64,000 nucleotides of DNA, from NCBI RefSeq assembly GCF_036408795.1, contig NZ_JAZGJP010000004.1, positions 62,001-126,000 of the forward strand, read 5' to 3'. The stretch's first letter is position 1, and the number at the start of each line of letters is the position of its first letter. The notes below the pieces were generated by a model, which ran no database searches, was not told the DNA's origin, and saw only the letters and a program-made list of their open reading frames with translations. Source of the DNA: Olsenella_L kribbiana. GTDB lineage: Bacteria; Actinomycetota; Coriobacteriia; Coriobacteriales; Atopobiaceae. Below are positions 17,210-24,844 of the stretch, in pieces. Position numbers and translations under genes: made by a program.

Positions 17210-17395
17210 CTACTTTGCAGCAGCATCCTTCTCGAGCGTCTCCCAGATGCCATTGATGTAGGTGCAGCCGAGCGCGCGGTCGAAGAGGCCATAGCCCGGA
17301 CGCCCGGTCTCGCCCCGGATCATGCGGCCATGGTCGGGACGCATGTAGCCGTCGAACCCGTTCTCGAAGAGCGCCCGGCACATGCGCCAGATAGA
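17210..17395 (-). pseudogene. uxuA: 3' remnant of mannonate dehydratase
   Basis: Only the last 60 or so residues remain: FENGFDGYMRPDHGRM, then GETGRPGYGLFDRALG and NGIWETLEK. This is the conserved C-terminus of UxuA, which dehydrates D-mannonate in hexuronate catabolism. The preceding codons are unrelated to the enzyme and a full protein is about 350 residues, so this is a truncated relic. One conserved Trp (MIWGE in the family) reads Arg, consistent with decay. It lies just upstream of tRNA-Thr, at the edge of the island, and probably records a deletion there. Confidence 0.85.
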
Positions 17396-17528
17396 AGCTG
17401 GACAGAATAGCGCCTGGGATGCTGAGATGCACCCAGGCGCTCTTCGTATCTCCCGAAGCCGGAATCCTCCTCCTGATATATCGGCTATTCCAGGAAAGCT
17501 TCGATGAATGGATGGCTGTCCATGAGCC

Positions 17529-17705
17529 TCAATCAAGCAGCCCCTTTTCGCGCAGCCTCATATCCTTTGCCTCCTTGAGCGTGAGCCCCTCCATCTCCTT
17601 TGCGACCTCTATCTCGGAGAGGCTTTCTGCCCAGGCCTTCGCTGCAGCAAGGCGCTTCCCGCTGCCTCTGCCAGCCTCTCTGTGCCCCTGCGCCTTGGCA
17701 GGGCG
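17529..17705 (-). other. open frame without start, probable gene remnant
   Basis: An open minus-strand frame without a start codon encodes a charged helical tail (AAAKAWAESLSEIEVAKEME, then TLKEAKDMRLREKGLLD). It could be the C-terminus of a lost protein. No family is recognised. The rest of the gap 17396-17814 holds only the terminator at 17748-17782. Confidence 0.3.
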
Positions 17706-17747
17706 CTATTCCATCTGCTCTCTCCTCAGCATCTGATCTTTGTATCA

Positions 17748-17782
17748 GGAAAGAGGCCTGGAATGCAGCTTCATCCCAGGCC
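17748..17782 (-). terminator. intrinsic terminator after the DUF523-PNP gene
   Basis: On the minus strand GGCCTGG (from 17782) pairs with CCAGGCC (to 17755) and is followed by TCTTTCC. It lies about 33 bases after the stop codon at 17815. Confidence 0.65.
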
Positions 17783-17814
17783 CCAGCATCAGTGCTCTAT
17801 ACAGCTGTCTGTAT

Positions 17815-19005
17815 CTACAGCAGGCGCAGCACGCCTCTCACGAGACGCTCGAAGTCGTCTGCATGGAGCTTCGCCTCTTCGAGGACCTTGTCGTGGCCGA
17901 AGCCTGCGCTTCCGCTCTGGTTGGCAGCAAGCGTGAGGCCCAAGACATTCATGCCCAGAGCGTGCGCCATGATGACCTCATTCACGGTCGACATGCCGAC
18001 ATAGGATACACCCATCGTCCTCATCATCTGCACCTCTGCAGGCGTCTCTGTGCAGGGACCGATGACACCTGCAAGGACACCCTCCTCGACCGCAATGCCG
18101 AGATCGTCTGCGACGCCCCTTGCAAGGGTCCTGAGGTAGGGCGTATAGGCATCCGCCATATCGACGAAGGGAGACTCCACATCGCGGAGTCCTTCATCCT
18201 CGGCAAGCGGATTTCTGCCCGTGAGGTTGATCTGGTCCGTGATGATGCCGAGGCCGATGTTTGCCATGCCGGAGACGGCACCCGTTGCGCAGGCAAAGAC
18301 GATGTCGCGGCAGCCGAGGCGGTGGGCATGGCGGACAAGGGCGCAGATCTCGGAGGCGCTGTAGCCCTGATAGAGATGGATGCGGCCCGGATAGACGATC
18401 ACCGGGACATTGTCGATCGTGCCGATCGTTGCCTCGAACGTGTGGCCCGGCATCGGCTGTGCCTCATCCGGGAATCCCTCGATATCGTGATAGTCGATGC
18501 GGCGCACCGGATGCACGAGGCTTTTGAGATGTCCCAGACCGGTGCCCAGGATGATTGCCACAGGATGCTCTACAGACGGATGCACGGATTCGACAGTCGT
18601 TTCGCTTACCACGGTGATTCCTTCCTCTTCGAGGAGGCGGGCAAAGACCCCGTCCCCCTCTATGGTCCTTCCGCTATAGCTACCATCGTAGATGAGACCG
18701 GCGCCACATGATGGGCTCTTTGCCTTCAGGACGGCAAGCGGCACGGGCTGCTCCCTCACGCGGGCAAGCGCACACTTCGCCCCTGTCTCGAACTCTTCGG
18801 TCACATCCCGCCCGTCCCTGAGATAGACATGCCCATCCCTGATCTCTGCAGGAGGGCGCGGTATGGGCAGTCCCGAGAGCCTCTCCGGGCAGATGGGCAC
18901 AGGCTCCGTCTTGCCTGAGAGCCGGATGACGGCCTCATCCGGCTTCGTGCCGCCGTCGTATCTGCACCGCTCCCCCAGAAGGCATGCGCTCACCGCAATA
19001 TGCAT
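17815..19005 (-). CDS. DUF523-purine nucleoside phosphorylase fusion
   Basis: A 396-residue two-domain protein. Residues 1 to about 145 are a DUF523 domain with SACLLGERCRYDGG, an altered CPE segment (ICPERLSGLPIPRPP) and SPSCG, whose conserved cysteines may bind a metal or cluster. Residues from about 150 are a trimeric-type purine nucleoside phosphorylase, which splits (deoxy)guanosine and inosine with phosphate: ILGTGLG (phosphate loop), GRIHLYQGY, DQINLTGRNPL and ETPAEVQMM followed by VGMSTVNEV. ATG 19005 is preferred to GTG 19014, which overlaps the AAAGAGGTG ribosome site. No frameshift separates the domains, so the fusion is genuine in this sequence. Confidence 0.9.
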   Translation of the reverse strand: MHIAVSACLLGERCRYDGGTKPDEAVIRLSGKTEPVPICPERLSGLPIPRPPAEIRDGHVYLRDGRDVTEEFETGAKCALARVREQPVPLAVLKAKSPSCGAGLIYDGSYSGRTIEGDGVFARLLEEEGITVVSETTVESVHPSVEHPVAIILGTGLGHLKSLVHPVRRIDYHDIEGFPDEAQPMPGHTFEATIGTIDNVPVIVYPGRIHLYQGYSASEICALVRHAHRLGCRDIVFACATGAVSGMANIGLGIITDQINLTGRNPLAEDEGLRDVESPFVDMADAYTPYLRTLARGVADDLGIAVEEGVLAGVIGPCTETPAEVQMMRTMGVSYVGMSTVNEVIMAHALGMNVLGLTLAANQSGSAGFGHDKVLEEAKLHADDFERLVRGVLRLL

Positions 19006-19029
19006 GAGGGACACCTCTTTCCGCTATAG

Positions 19030-19063
19030 AAAAGGACGGACAGGCAAAGATGCCCGTCCGTCC
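19030..19063 (-). terminator. intrinsic terminator after the SurA-like gene
   Basis: On the minus strand GGACGGACGGGC pairs with GCCTGTCCGTCC (one G-U pair) and is followed by TTTTCT. It closes the leftward unit that ends at 19087 and separates it from the DUF523-PNP gene. Confidence 0.85.
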
Positions 19064-19086
19064 ATCGTAGCGCTTGTATCTGCCTC

Positions 19087-19998
19087 TTAGGCTTCCATCG
19101 TGTAGATCTCGATGCTTGCCTTCGAGAGCCGGTCATTCACGTAGTTCGTCCACTGCTGCGATGCAGTCTGGGAAGCCGTGGAGTACTGCTGGTAGGCCAC
19201 ATAGTAGGCAGCCTGTGCTGCAGCGTAGGTCGCAGAGTCGTTCGTGATCTGGTAGTCGGCAAGAGCGGAGGCGTAGGTCGAGGAGGAGTCCTTCCAGGTG
19301 CCGGTCTCGGAGTCCCACTCATCGCCTGCGAGGTTGATGATGTAGGTCGCGTAGTCGGCCGTCGGCGTATCCTCGGCGCCGTCAGCAGGCTTCGAAGGAG
19401 CCGTCGGCTGGGACGGAATCTCGGCCGTCACGACCTGGCTGCGGAGCTTGGAAAGAGCGCAGGACTGGCGGACAAGGTTCCTCACGGAGTCCTCGTCCAT
19501 GTTGTAGTTCGAAGCGATTGTCGCGTAGTCGGTGGAGCCGAGATACTGCTGCGCGTAGGCATCCATATCGTCGTCGGAGACCGTGATACCCTGGGCATCG
19601 ACGACCTTCTGCATGATCTGGTTGCGGGCAAGGTCGATGATGTTGTCAGCGGTCGGCACCGTGTAGCTGCCATCGTCGTTTGCTGCGCTGTCGAGCGAGG
19701 AGGACTGCGTGATCACGTCCTTGGCCGTGATCTCATAGGTCTGGCCGTTGTACGTATAGCGTGCGACAACCGTGTCGAGATCGGCTTCCTGCAGGGTCTG
19801 GGAGCCGAGCGAGCTCGTGCCATTGAAGCAGAAGTGTCCTACGACACCGCCCAGGACGAGGCAGACGACAGCCGCGACGATGGTTGCGACAAGCGGCACC
19901 GTGCGTGCAGGCTTGGAAGGCTTCTTCTCGGCCTTCTCATCCTTTGCAGCATCGGCCTTCTTCGTGTCCAGTTCGGTTTCCGGCTTCTTTTCTGCCAT
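19087..19998 (-). CDS. membrane-anchored SurA-N-like protein
   Basis: A 303-residue protein with a Lys/Glu-rich cytoplasmic N-terminus, one membrane segment near residues 34-55 (VPLVATIVAAVVCLVLGGVV), and an extracytoplasmic part resembling the SurA/PrsA N-terminal chaperone domain (DNIIDLARNQIMQKVVDAQG, then SDDDMDAYAQQYLG). The Ser/Thr/Tyr/Ala-rich C-terminal half looks flexible. No parvulin domain is seen, so it is more likely a folding chaperone than an isomerase. ATG 19998 follows the stop of the upstream HEAT gene by two bases (TGAGCATG); a TTG at 20004 is an alternative. Confidence 0.75.
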   Translation of the reverse strand: MAEKKPETELDTKKADAAKDEKAEKKPSKPARTVPLVATIVAAVVCLVLGGVVGHFCFNGTSSLGSQTLQEADLDTVVARYTYNGQTYEITAKDVITQSSSLDSAANDDGSYTVPTADNIIDLARNQIMQKVVDAQGITVSDDDMDAYAQQYLGSTDYATIASNYNMDEDSVRNLVRQSCALSKLRSQVVTAEIPSQPTAPSKPADGAEDTPTADYATYIINLAGDEWDSETGTWKDSSSTYASALADYQITNDSATYAAAQAAYYVAYQQYSTASQTASQQWTNYVNDRLSKASIEIYTMEA

Positions 19999-20000
19999 GC

Positions 20001-20576
20001 TCAATGAACCTTTCCTTTGAGTTCCTTTGCAATGTTTTCGGAGAGCGCCTGGATGTAGCTGGCTCCACTCTTCGTGTCGAAGGCAATCCGGTCGAGAAGC
20101 TCATGAGCGCACTTCTCCGATATCGGACCCTGTGCCATATCATAGAGGGCAACAAGCATGTCCCTGTATTCGGCATCCCCATGGTAGCACTGTATGGCTT
20201 CGTCCAAGAGAGGCCACACCTCATCCGAGCGAGCTTCAGAAGTCGACCCATATGCTGCGAGGAATCTGAAGGCCGCCAGGCGCACCGGAGCGGAATCCTC
20301 ATCAAAGAGCGACGTCTCCGCTGCATCGATGCCTGGCTGCACCTCCTGGGGATGTGCCTGGGCGACGAGCGTCAGCGTATCGAGCACTTCCCAGCGCGTC
20401 TGCGCCTCGGGACGTCCCAGGGCATCGAGAAGGTCGTTCAGATACGGCAGGATCGCAGAAGGATCCTCCTTTGCGATGCTGTAGACCTTCTGTGCCGCAG
20501 CCTGGCGCTGGCGGCGTGAATGGGCAGCAAGGCCGCCTACGAGCGCAGGCAGGGCGCTTGCCAGAGAGCTATCCAT
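20001..20576 (-). CDS. HEAT-repeat-like protein
   Basis: A 191-residue all-helical protein with repeating helix pairs typical of HEAT/armadillo folds (ILPYLNDLLDALGRPEAQTR, VRLAAFRFLAAYG, MLVALYDMAQG). Such folds act as protein-binding scaffolds. ATG 20576 has GGAGG upstream. Its stop overlaps the start region of the SurA-like gene, so the two are made together and may work at the same site. No catalytic residues are seen. Confidence 0.75.
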   Translation of the reverse strand: MDSSLASALPALVGGLAAHSRRQRQAAAQKVYSIAKEDPSAILPYLNDLLDALGRPEAQTRWEVLDTLTLVAQAHPQEVQPGIDAAETSLFDEDSAPVRLAAFRFLAAYGSTSEARSDEVWPLLDEAIQCYHGDAEYRDMLVALYDMAQGPISEKCAHELLDRIAFDTKSGASYIQALSENIAKELKGKVH

Positions 20577-20637
20577 CGACTACCTCCATGTATATATCTG
20601 TGCTGTGTCAAGAATCCGCCTGCCGCGGACATGCCTG

Positions 20638-21675
20638 TCAGTGGTGGGACCTCAGGTACGGGCTTTCCTCTGCCGCCTCGACATCCTTCTTCGAGACTTC
20701 GGGCGCTGCATGCACGGCAGCCTCATCGTCTGGATCTCCCGAATCGTCGGCCTGGTCAAGAAGCGACCAGTCGAGGCCTGCCTTCTGCGTCTGCGTATCA
20801 TCCTCGAAGAGCAGCTGCAGGGCCTGCGTGCCCATCTGCGCGCCGCCGATGTTGCAGAGCACGTCGAAGAGGTTGAAGACGGTATCCGTGCCCGGAAGCG
20901 TCAGGTCCTCCTCCTCGGCAAGCCTGAGCGCAAGCGCGAGGTCCTTCCTCAGATGCACGGCCTTGAAGCCCGGCTTGAAGTCTCCGGCAAGCGCCTTCGG
21001 CGTAAGCTCCTCGAGCTGGCGGGAAGACCCCATGCCATGAGAGATCATATCGAGGACCTCATTGCGGTCGAGCTCGCCCTGCTCTGCCAGCGCCATGGCC
21101 TCGCTTGCACCAAGAAGCGCCGATGCCAGCGCGACCTGGTTTGCAAGCTTTGCAATCTGGCCCTTGCCGGCACCGCCGAAGCAGTAGATCTTGCTCGAGA
21201 ATGTCTCGAGGACAGGACGGATCGGCGCGATATCCTTCTCCGTCGCGCCGGCAATGAGCGTCAAGGTGCCTGCCTGGGCACCAGCCTGGCCGCCTGTCAC
21301 CGGGATATCGAAGGCATGCTTGTCCTCGATCTCGGCAGAGTCATGCAGGTCGCGCGCCAGCTGGGGCGACGACGTCGTGAGGTCGATGAGGTAGGCGCCC
21401 TTCTTCGTGGCACGGATGAGGCCGTCGGTCGTGAGATAGACCTCTTCCACCTCGTCGGGATAGCCGAGCATCGTGAACACGACATCGGCGTCACGCGCAG
21501 CATCGGACGGAGACTTCGCCCACTTCGCGCCCTTTGCCAGAAGGTCTTCTGCCTTCGACTTCGTGCGCGTATAGACCGTGAGGCGATAGCCCGCCTCGAG
21601 GATATGCGCTGCAATCGGCGCTCCCATGATGCCCGTGCCGATGAAGGCGACCGAGCGAATTGTTCCCAAGGCCAT
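20638..21675 (-). CDS. 3-hydroxyisobutyrate dehydrogenase-family oxidoreductase
   Basis: NAD(P)-dependent beta-hydroxyacid dehydrogenase of 345 residues. The dinucleotide site is FIGTGIMGAPIA, the substrate loop is DIPVTGGQAGA, and the catalytic Lys is in KGQIAKLANQ. Relatives reduce tartronate semialdehyde or oxidise 3-hydroxyisobutyrate; which substrate applies here cannot be told. A C-terminal extension of about 40 residues is acidic and low in complexity. ATG 21675 has AAAGGCAAGG upstream. It lies 18 bp after the degV gene and is probably in the same operon. Confidence 0.88.
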   Translation of the reverse strand: MALGTIRSVAFIGTGIMGAPIAAHILEAGYRLTVYTRTKSKAEDLLAKGAKWAKSPSDAARDADVVFTMLGYPDEVEEVYLTTDGLIRATKKGAYLIDLTTSSPQLARDLHDSAEIEDKHAFDIPVTGGQAGAQAGTLTLIAGATEKDIAPIRPVLETFSSKIYCFGGAGKGQIAKLANQVALASALLGASEAMALAEQGELDRNEVLDMISHGMGSSRQLEELTPKALAGDFKPGFKAVHLRKDLALALRLAEEEDLTLPGTDTVFNLFDVLCNIGGAQMGTQALQLLFEDDTQTQKAGLDWSLLDQADDSGDPDDEAAVHAAPEVSKKDVEAAEESPYLRSHH

Positions 21676-21693
21676 ATACCTTGCCTTTCTGTC

Positions 21694-22770
21694 TTACCTG
21701 CTGCGCACCTTGCGTGCGATGCGATCCGTGAGCGAGAGCTTCTCGCGGCGGTCAGAGCCCCAGAATACGAGCGCGACCATGCCCGGGCCGACGTGGGAGC
21801 CAATGACCGGCGAGATGGAGCTGTGGATGACCGTCAGGTCCTCGCAGCCATCCATCTTGCGGATCTCCTTCTCGAGCCACTCGGCGTCCTTCGGCGCGTC
21901 AGCGTCCATGATGCCGATAGGAAGAGACGTATCGTGGGCGTAGTTGTCCTTGAACTCCTGGAGGATCGCACGCAGCGCCTTCTTGCGGCCACGGCACATG
22001 CCCTTGAGCGTAAGCGACCCGTTGAGGTCGTAGGAAAGCTCCGGCTTCACATCGAGCTTGCCACCTACCTGTGCTGCTGTCGGAGGGATGCGTCCTCCTG
22101 CTGCAAGCCAGTGGAGGGAATCGAGCGTGAAATAGCCCTGGATGAAGTAGCGGGCATCCTTGGCCCAGGCAACGAGCTCCTCTGCTGCGAGGCCATTTGC
22201 TGCCTGGCGCACGACCTCGATTGCAAGAAGCTCTGCTGCCGCAGACGGGCACAGATTGTCGATCACATAGATCTCTGCATCGGGATGCTCGTCACGCACG
22301 AGCTGGGCGCCCTGCTCTGCCGCATCGATAGAGGAGGAGAGGCCGCCGGTGAGCCCGAGATAGATGATCGGCTGGTGGCGTTCCTCGAAGAGCCGCTCGA
22401 AGACCTCCATGTAGGTGCCCGGCGTCACCGCCATCGTCCTGAAGCGGGCTTCCGGGTTCTTGCGCATGTATTCGTAGAACTCGTGGGGCGTCCGGCTCTG
22501 CCACATGTCGTCTGCATGCTCGCCGTCCGGTCCCACGTAGTGGAACGGAATGACCTCGATGCCGAGCTGGTGGGCTACGGACGGATTGAAGTCGGCTGCC
22601 GTATCGGCCACGATCGTGACGCCGAGACGCTTCTGATAGGCCTTGACGTAAGAATTAAGCGCCGCGGCGCCGGTCACATTGGGGACTGGCGTCGCGACGG
22701 TGTCTGTATCTGTCTGGAGAGATGCAGCTTCTGCATCGTCTTTCGGCTGCTGTGCGCGCTTACTGCTCAT
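21694..22770 (-). CDS. DegV family fatty-acid-binding protein
   Basis: DegV/FakB-type protein of 358 residues, which binds a fatty acid for phosphorylation by a FakA-type kinase. Characteristic parts are VTIVADTAADFNPSVA, the TGGLSSS lipid-contact loop and the HWLAAGGRIPP segment. The first 40 residues are an extra Gln/Asp-rich leader. ATG 22770 has GAGGAG upstream and overlaps the hpf stop by 11 bp, so the two are co-expressed. No fakA gene is visible in the window. A second, shorter DegV lies at 48207-49088. Confidence 0.9.
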   Translation of the reverse strand: MSSKRAQQPKDDAEAASLQTDTDTVATPVPNVTGAAALNSYVKAYQKRLGVTIVADTAADFNPSVAHQLGIEVIPFHYVGPDGEHADDMWQSRTPHEFYEYMRKNPEARFRTMAVTPGTYMEVFERLFEERHQPIIYLGLTGGLSSSIDAAEQGAQLVRDEHPDAEIYVIDNLCPSAAAELLAIEVVRQAANGLAAEELVAWAKDARYFIQGYFTLDSLHWLAAGGRIPPTAAQVGGKLDVKPELSYDLNGSLTLKGMCRGRKKALRAILQEFKDNYAHDTSLPIGIMDADAPKDAEWLEKEIRKMDGCEDLTVIHSSISPVIGSHVGPGMVALVFWGSDRREKLSLTDRIARKVRSR

Positions 22771-23350
22771 CCAGCTCCTCTATCTTCGGTTTGATGATGC
22801 CATACCCGCCATTCTTTCTATGGTAGATGACATTCACCAGGCCGGTCTCCGCATTCAGGAACACATAGAAATCATGGCCGAGGAGGTCGGTCTCGACGAG
22901 CGCCTGCTCTTCTGTCATAGGCTTGAGGTCGATATACTTCTCGCGCACCAGGAGGTCGTCATCCTCTTCCGGCAGGGGCTCGAGCAGCTTTTCGAGCTCT
23001 TCTGCGGTCTGGGCAGGAGGGGCTGCCTTCTGGGCATGCTGCCTCTTGTCGACGATGCGCGTCTTGTACTTCCTGAGCTGACGCTCCACCTTGTCTGCAG
23101 CAAGATCGATTGCCGCATACATGTCATCGGCGCTCTCGGAGACACGCACGACAGAATCGCGCACGAAGACCGTAACCTCGCAGGTCCTGCGGTCAGGATT
23201 GGAGCGGTTGTAGTCTACCCTGAGCACGACGTCGCAGTTCATGGGCTGGATATCGAATACCTTGAGGGCATTCCCGATCTTTTCGTCCACGTAGCTCCTG
23301 AGGGCATCGGTAATCTGGATCTTGCGGCCCGAAAGCTTGATATCGACCAT
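22760..23350 (-). CDS. hpf: ribosome hibernation promoting factor, long form
   Basis: A 196-residue long-form Hpf/RaiA. The N-terminal S30AE domain (IKLSGRKIQITDALRSYVDE to about residue 105) binds the decoding site of the 30S subunit. A linker follows, then the C-terminal dimerisation domain (DFYVFLNAETGLVNVIYHRK) that joins two ribosomes into 100S particles. ATG 23350 has GGGAGG upstream. The gene overlaps degV downstream. The leader contains a folded segment (23410-23458). Confidence 0.96.
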   Translation of the reverse strand: MVDIKLSGRKIQITDALRSYVDEKIGNALKVFDIQPMNCDVVLRVDYNRSNPDRRTCEVTVFVRDSVVRVSESADDMYAAIDLAADKVERQLRKYKTRIVDKRQHAQKAAPPAQTAEELEKLLEPLPEEDDDLLVREKYIDLKPMTEEQALVETDLLGHDFYVFLNAETGLVNVIYHRKNGGYGIIKPKIEELDEQ

Positions 23351-23409
23351 AAATGCCTCCCATCAGAACCCGGAGCGCGCTCCACGCTCCGCTTGTACAG
23401 GACTCATAC

Positions 23410-23458
23410 CCATTCGTCGGCCCGAGCCGACGCTCGTGCCGTTCATATCTGCGAATGG
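23410..23458 (-). promoter_or_regulatory. folded leader segment upstream of hpf
   Basis: CCATTCG (23410-23416) pairs with CGAATGG (23452-23458), enclosing a CGTCGG/CCGACG hairpin (23415-23420 with 23427-23432). It may end the upstream transcript or regulate hpf. There is no T-run after it. Confidence 0.4.
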
Positions 23459-23477
23459 ACGCAAAGGAGGCGCATTC

Positions 23478-24395
23478 CTAGGCAGCATCTGCAAGGGCAG
23501 GCGGGGACTGCTTTGCCGCAAAGCCTGAGATGGCGGTGGTTCCATCGAGATGGGGCAGGCCGTCAAGCCACTTGTCGCGGATGAGCTCATAGGTCCCATC
23601 CTGCTCGGCCTCCGCCTCGGCGTCACCCACAGCTGCGGCAAGCTCGGTGTTCGCAGCTTCCACGCCGATGCCGATCTTCGAGATGTCGCCAATCGTCCCG
23701 CAGTAGGAGATCTTCTGGATATAGCGAGAGAGGAGGGCTCCCTGATAGGCCGAGCAGACTGCATAGTCCGCCTCTCCCGCCTCGAGCATGTGGAAGCAGT
23801 CGTTCAGATTCGTCGCATAGGCAAAGGTGACCGAAGGCGTGACACGGGAGAGCTCGGAATGCGCCTCGGAGCCCATCTGGACTGCCACCCGCCTGCCGCT
23901 CATATCGTCGGCTGTGACCGTGCCATCAACATTCCTGCCGAAGACGCCAAGTGCCGACTCCGCATACGTGCCGACGATCGTGATGCCGTCCTCTTCGCCG
24001 TCTGTCATGTCCATCACGATATCGCAGCCCTGGGAAAAGCCATCGGCTGCATCCTCGACGCTCATATAGCGGATCTTGAGGCCGAGATGCTCTGCGATAT
24101 CTGCGGCAAGGTCGATATCGAGGCCCTGGAAGCTGCCCGAATCGTCCACGGTGCTCATAGGCAGCTGCACGTCCTGCTTGATGCCGACCGTGAGCGTGCC
24201 TTCCTCGTGGAGGGCAGAGGCGCTGACCTTGGGCTCCATCTTCGCCTGGGCAGAAGACGTAGCCTCAGCCACCGACTCCTCATCGCTGCCGAAGGCATGC
24301 TCCAGGGAGGAGACGAAGGGCAATCCAGAAGCAGCTGCCAGAACGGCACATGCGAGCGCTGCAACGGCAGCGCAGATCGCGATACGTAGCTTCAT
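23478..24395 (-). CDS. amino-acid-type ABC transporter substrate-binding protein
   Basis: Extracellular solute-binding protein of family 3, 305 residues. An N-terminal hydrophobic signal segment (residues 4-26) lacks a lipobox Cys. The binding domain starts at about residue 65 (LTVGIKQDVQLPMS, then GLDIDLAADIAEHLGLKIRY) and closes with TYELIRDKWLDGL, typical of polar amino acid receptors. No permease or ATPase gene is next to it, so its transporter must be encoded elsewhere. ATG 24395 has AAGGAT upstream. It lies just downstream of the structured RNA at 24429-24688. Confidence 0.88.
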   Translation of the reverse strand: MKLRIAICAAVAALACAVLAAASGLPFVSSLEHAFGSDEESVAEATSSAQAKMEPKVSASALHEEGTLTVGIKQDVQLPMSTVDDSGSFQGLDIDLAADIAEHLGLKIRYMSVEDAADGFSQGCDIVMDMTDGEEDGITIVGTYAESALGVFGRNVDGTVTADDMSGRRVAVQMGSEAHSELSRVTPSVTFAYATNLNDCFHMLEAGEADYAVCSAYQGALLSRYIQKISYCGTIGDISKIGIGVEAANTELAAAVGDAEAEAEQDGTYELIRDKWLDGLPHLDGTTAISGFAAKQSPPALADAA

Positions 24396-24428
24396 GGGTC
24401 CATCCTTCGCTCAGCCGACAATATGGCC

Positions 24429-24688
24429 GTCTCTTCCAGCTGACCTGGTCTTTGGCCCCACACCCGCGCACCGGGGCCTCCGCTTCGGATGCTCAGGCAC
24501 CCCCACTCAAAGCCCTCTTGCCTGTGGGGCTCTTTGCCCCAAAGCCAATCAGGCAGTGCGACTTGCTTCTAGGACGAGCCATGATCGCCAGCATGCCCAC
24601 ACGCTGGCTTACGTGGATCCCTTTGACCTCGTCTGTCATGGACTAGGAGGCAGATCGGTGCCTCCGCAACCACAGACCTGGAAGAGAC
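24429..24688 (-). ncRNA. structured non-coding RNA, possible raiA-motif RNA
   Basis: On the minus strand a 260-nt segment begins and ends with perfectly complementary 11-mers (GTCTCTTCCAG and CTGGAAGAGAC). Inside lie further hairpins: GGAGGC/GCCTCC (24646-24665), GCCAGC/GCTGGC (24587-24608), GGGGC/GCCCC (24526-24540) and GGCCCC/GGGGCC (24454-24478). A perfect TATAAT box ends seven bases before the first base. It lies in the gap between the comF side and hpf, where the raiA-motif RNA family is often found in Firmicutes and Actinobacteria; that identity is inferred from context. It ends 33 bases before the binding-protein start, so it could be a leader or an independent RNA. Confidence 0.7.
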
Positions 24689-24694
24689 AGAGAG

Positions 24695-24700
24695 ATTATA
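24695..24700 (-). promoter_or_regulatory. -10 box of the structured RNA
   Basis: Consensus TATAAT on the minus strand, seven bases upstream of the first base of the closing helix of the RNA. This places the transcription start close to 24688. No good TTGACA-like -35 is seen at 16-18 bp. Confidence 0.65.
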
Positions 24701-24844
24701 CGGCTTCCACTCTCGATTCACGCGAGAAATAGGCTCTACGCTGCAGAAATGTCCATGTCTGGCAATAAACTATGCAGCCGCCTGAATGAATAGCCGGCAC
24801 TTAGCCGTAATTTGCTGCATATTGCAGCAGCATCGGGCAGGAAC

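Noticed and set aside
17210..17536. A 108-residue intact protein covering the uxuA piece
   Set aside because: Only the last 60 residues match UxuA. The preceding part is unrelated and lacks a start signal, so it is treated as a truncated relic.
24429..24688. RNase P RNA, tmRNA, SRP RNA or 6S RNA at the structured segment
   Set aside because: The conserved P4-type GAGGAAAGTC, the tmRNA ends and the SRP domain IV sequence were not seen, and the branched layout does not fit the single long rod of 6S RNA.
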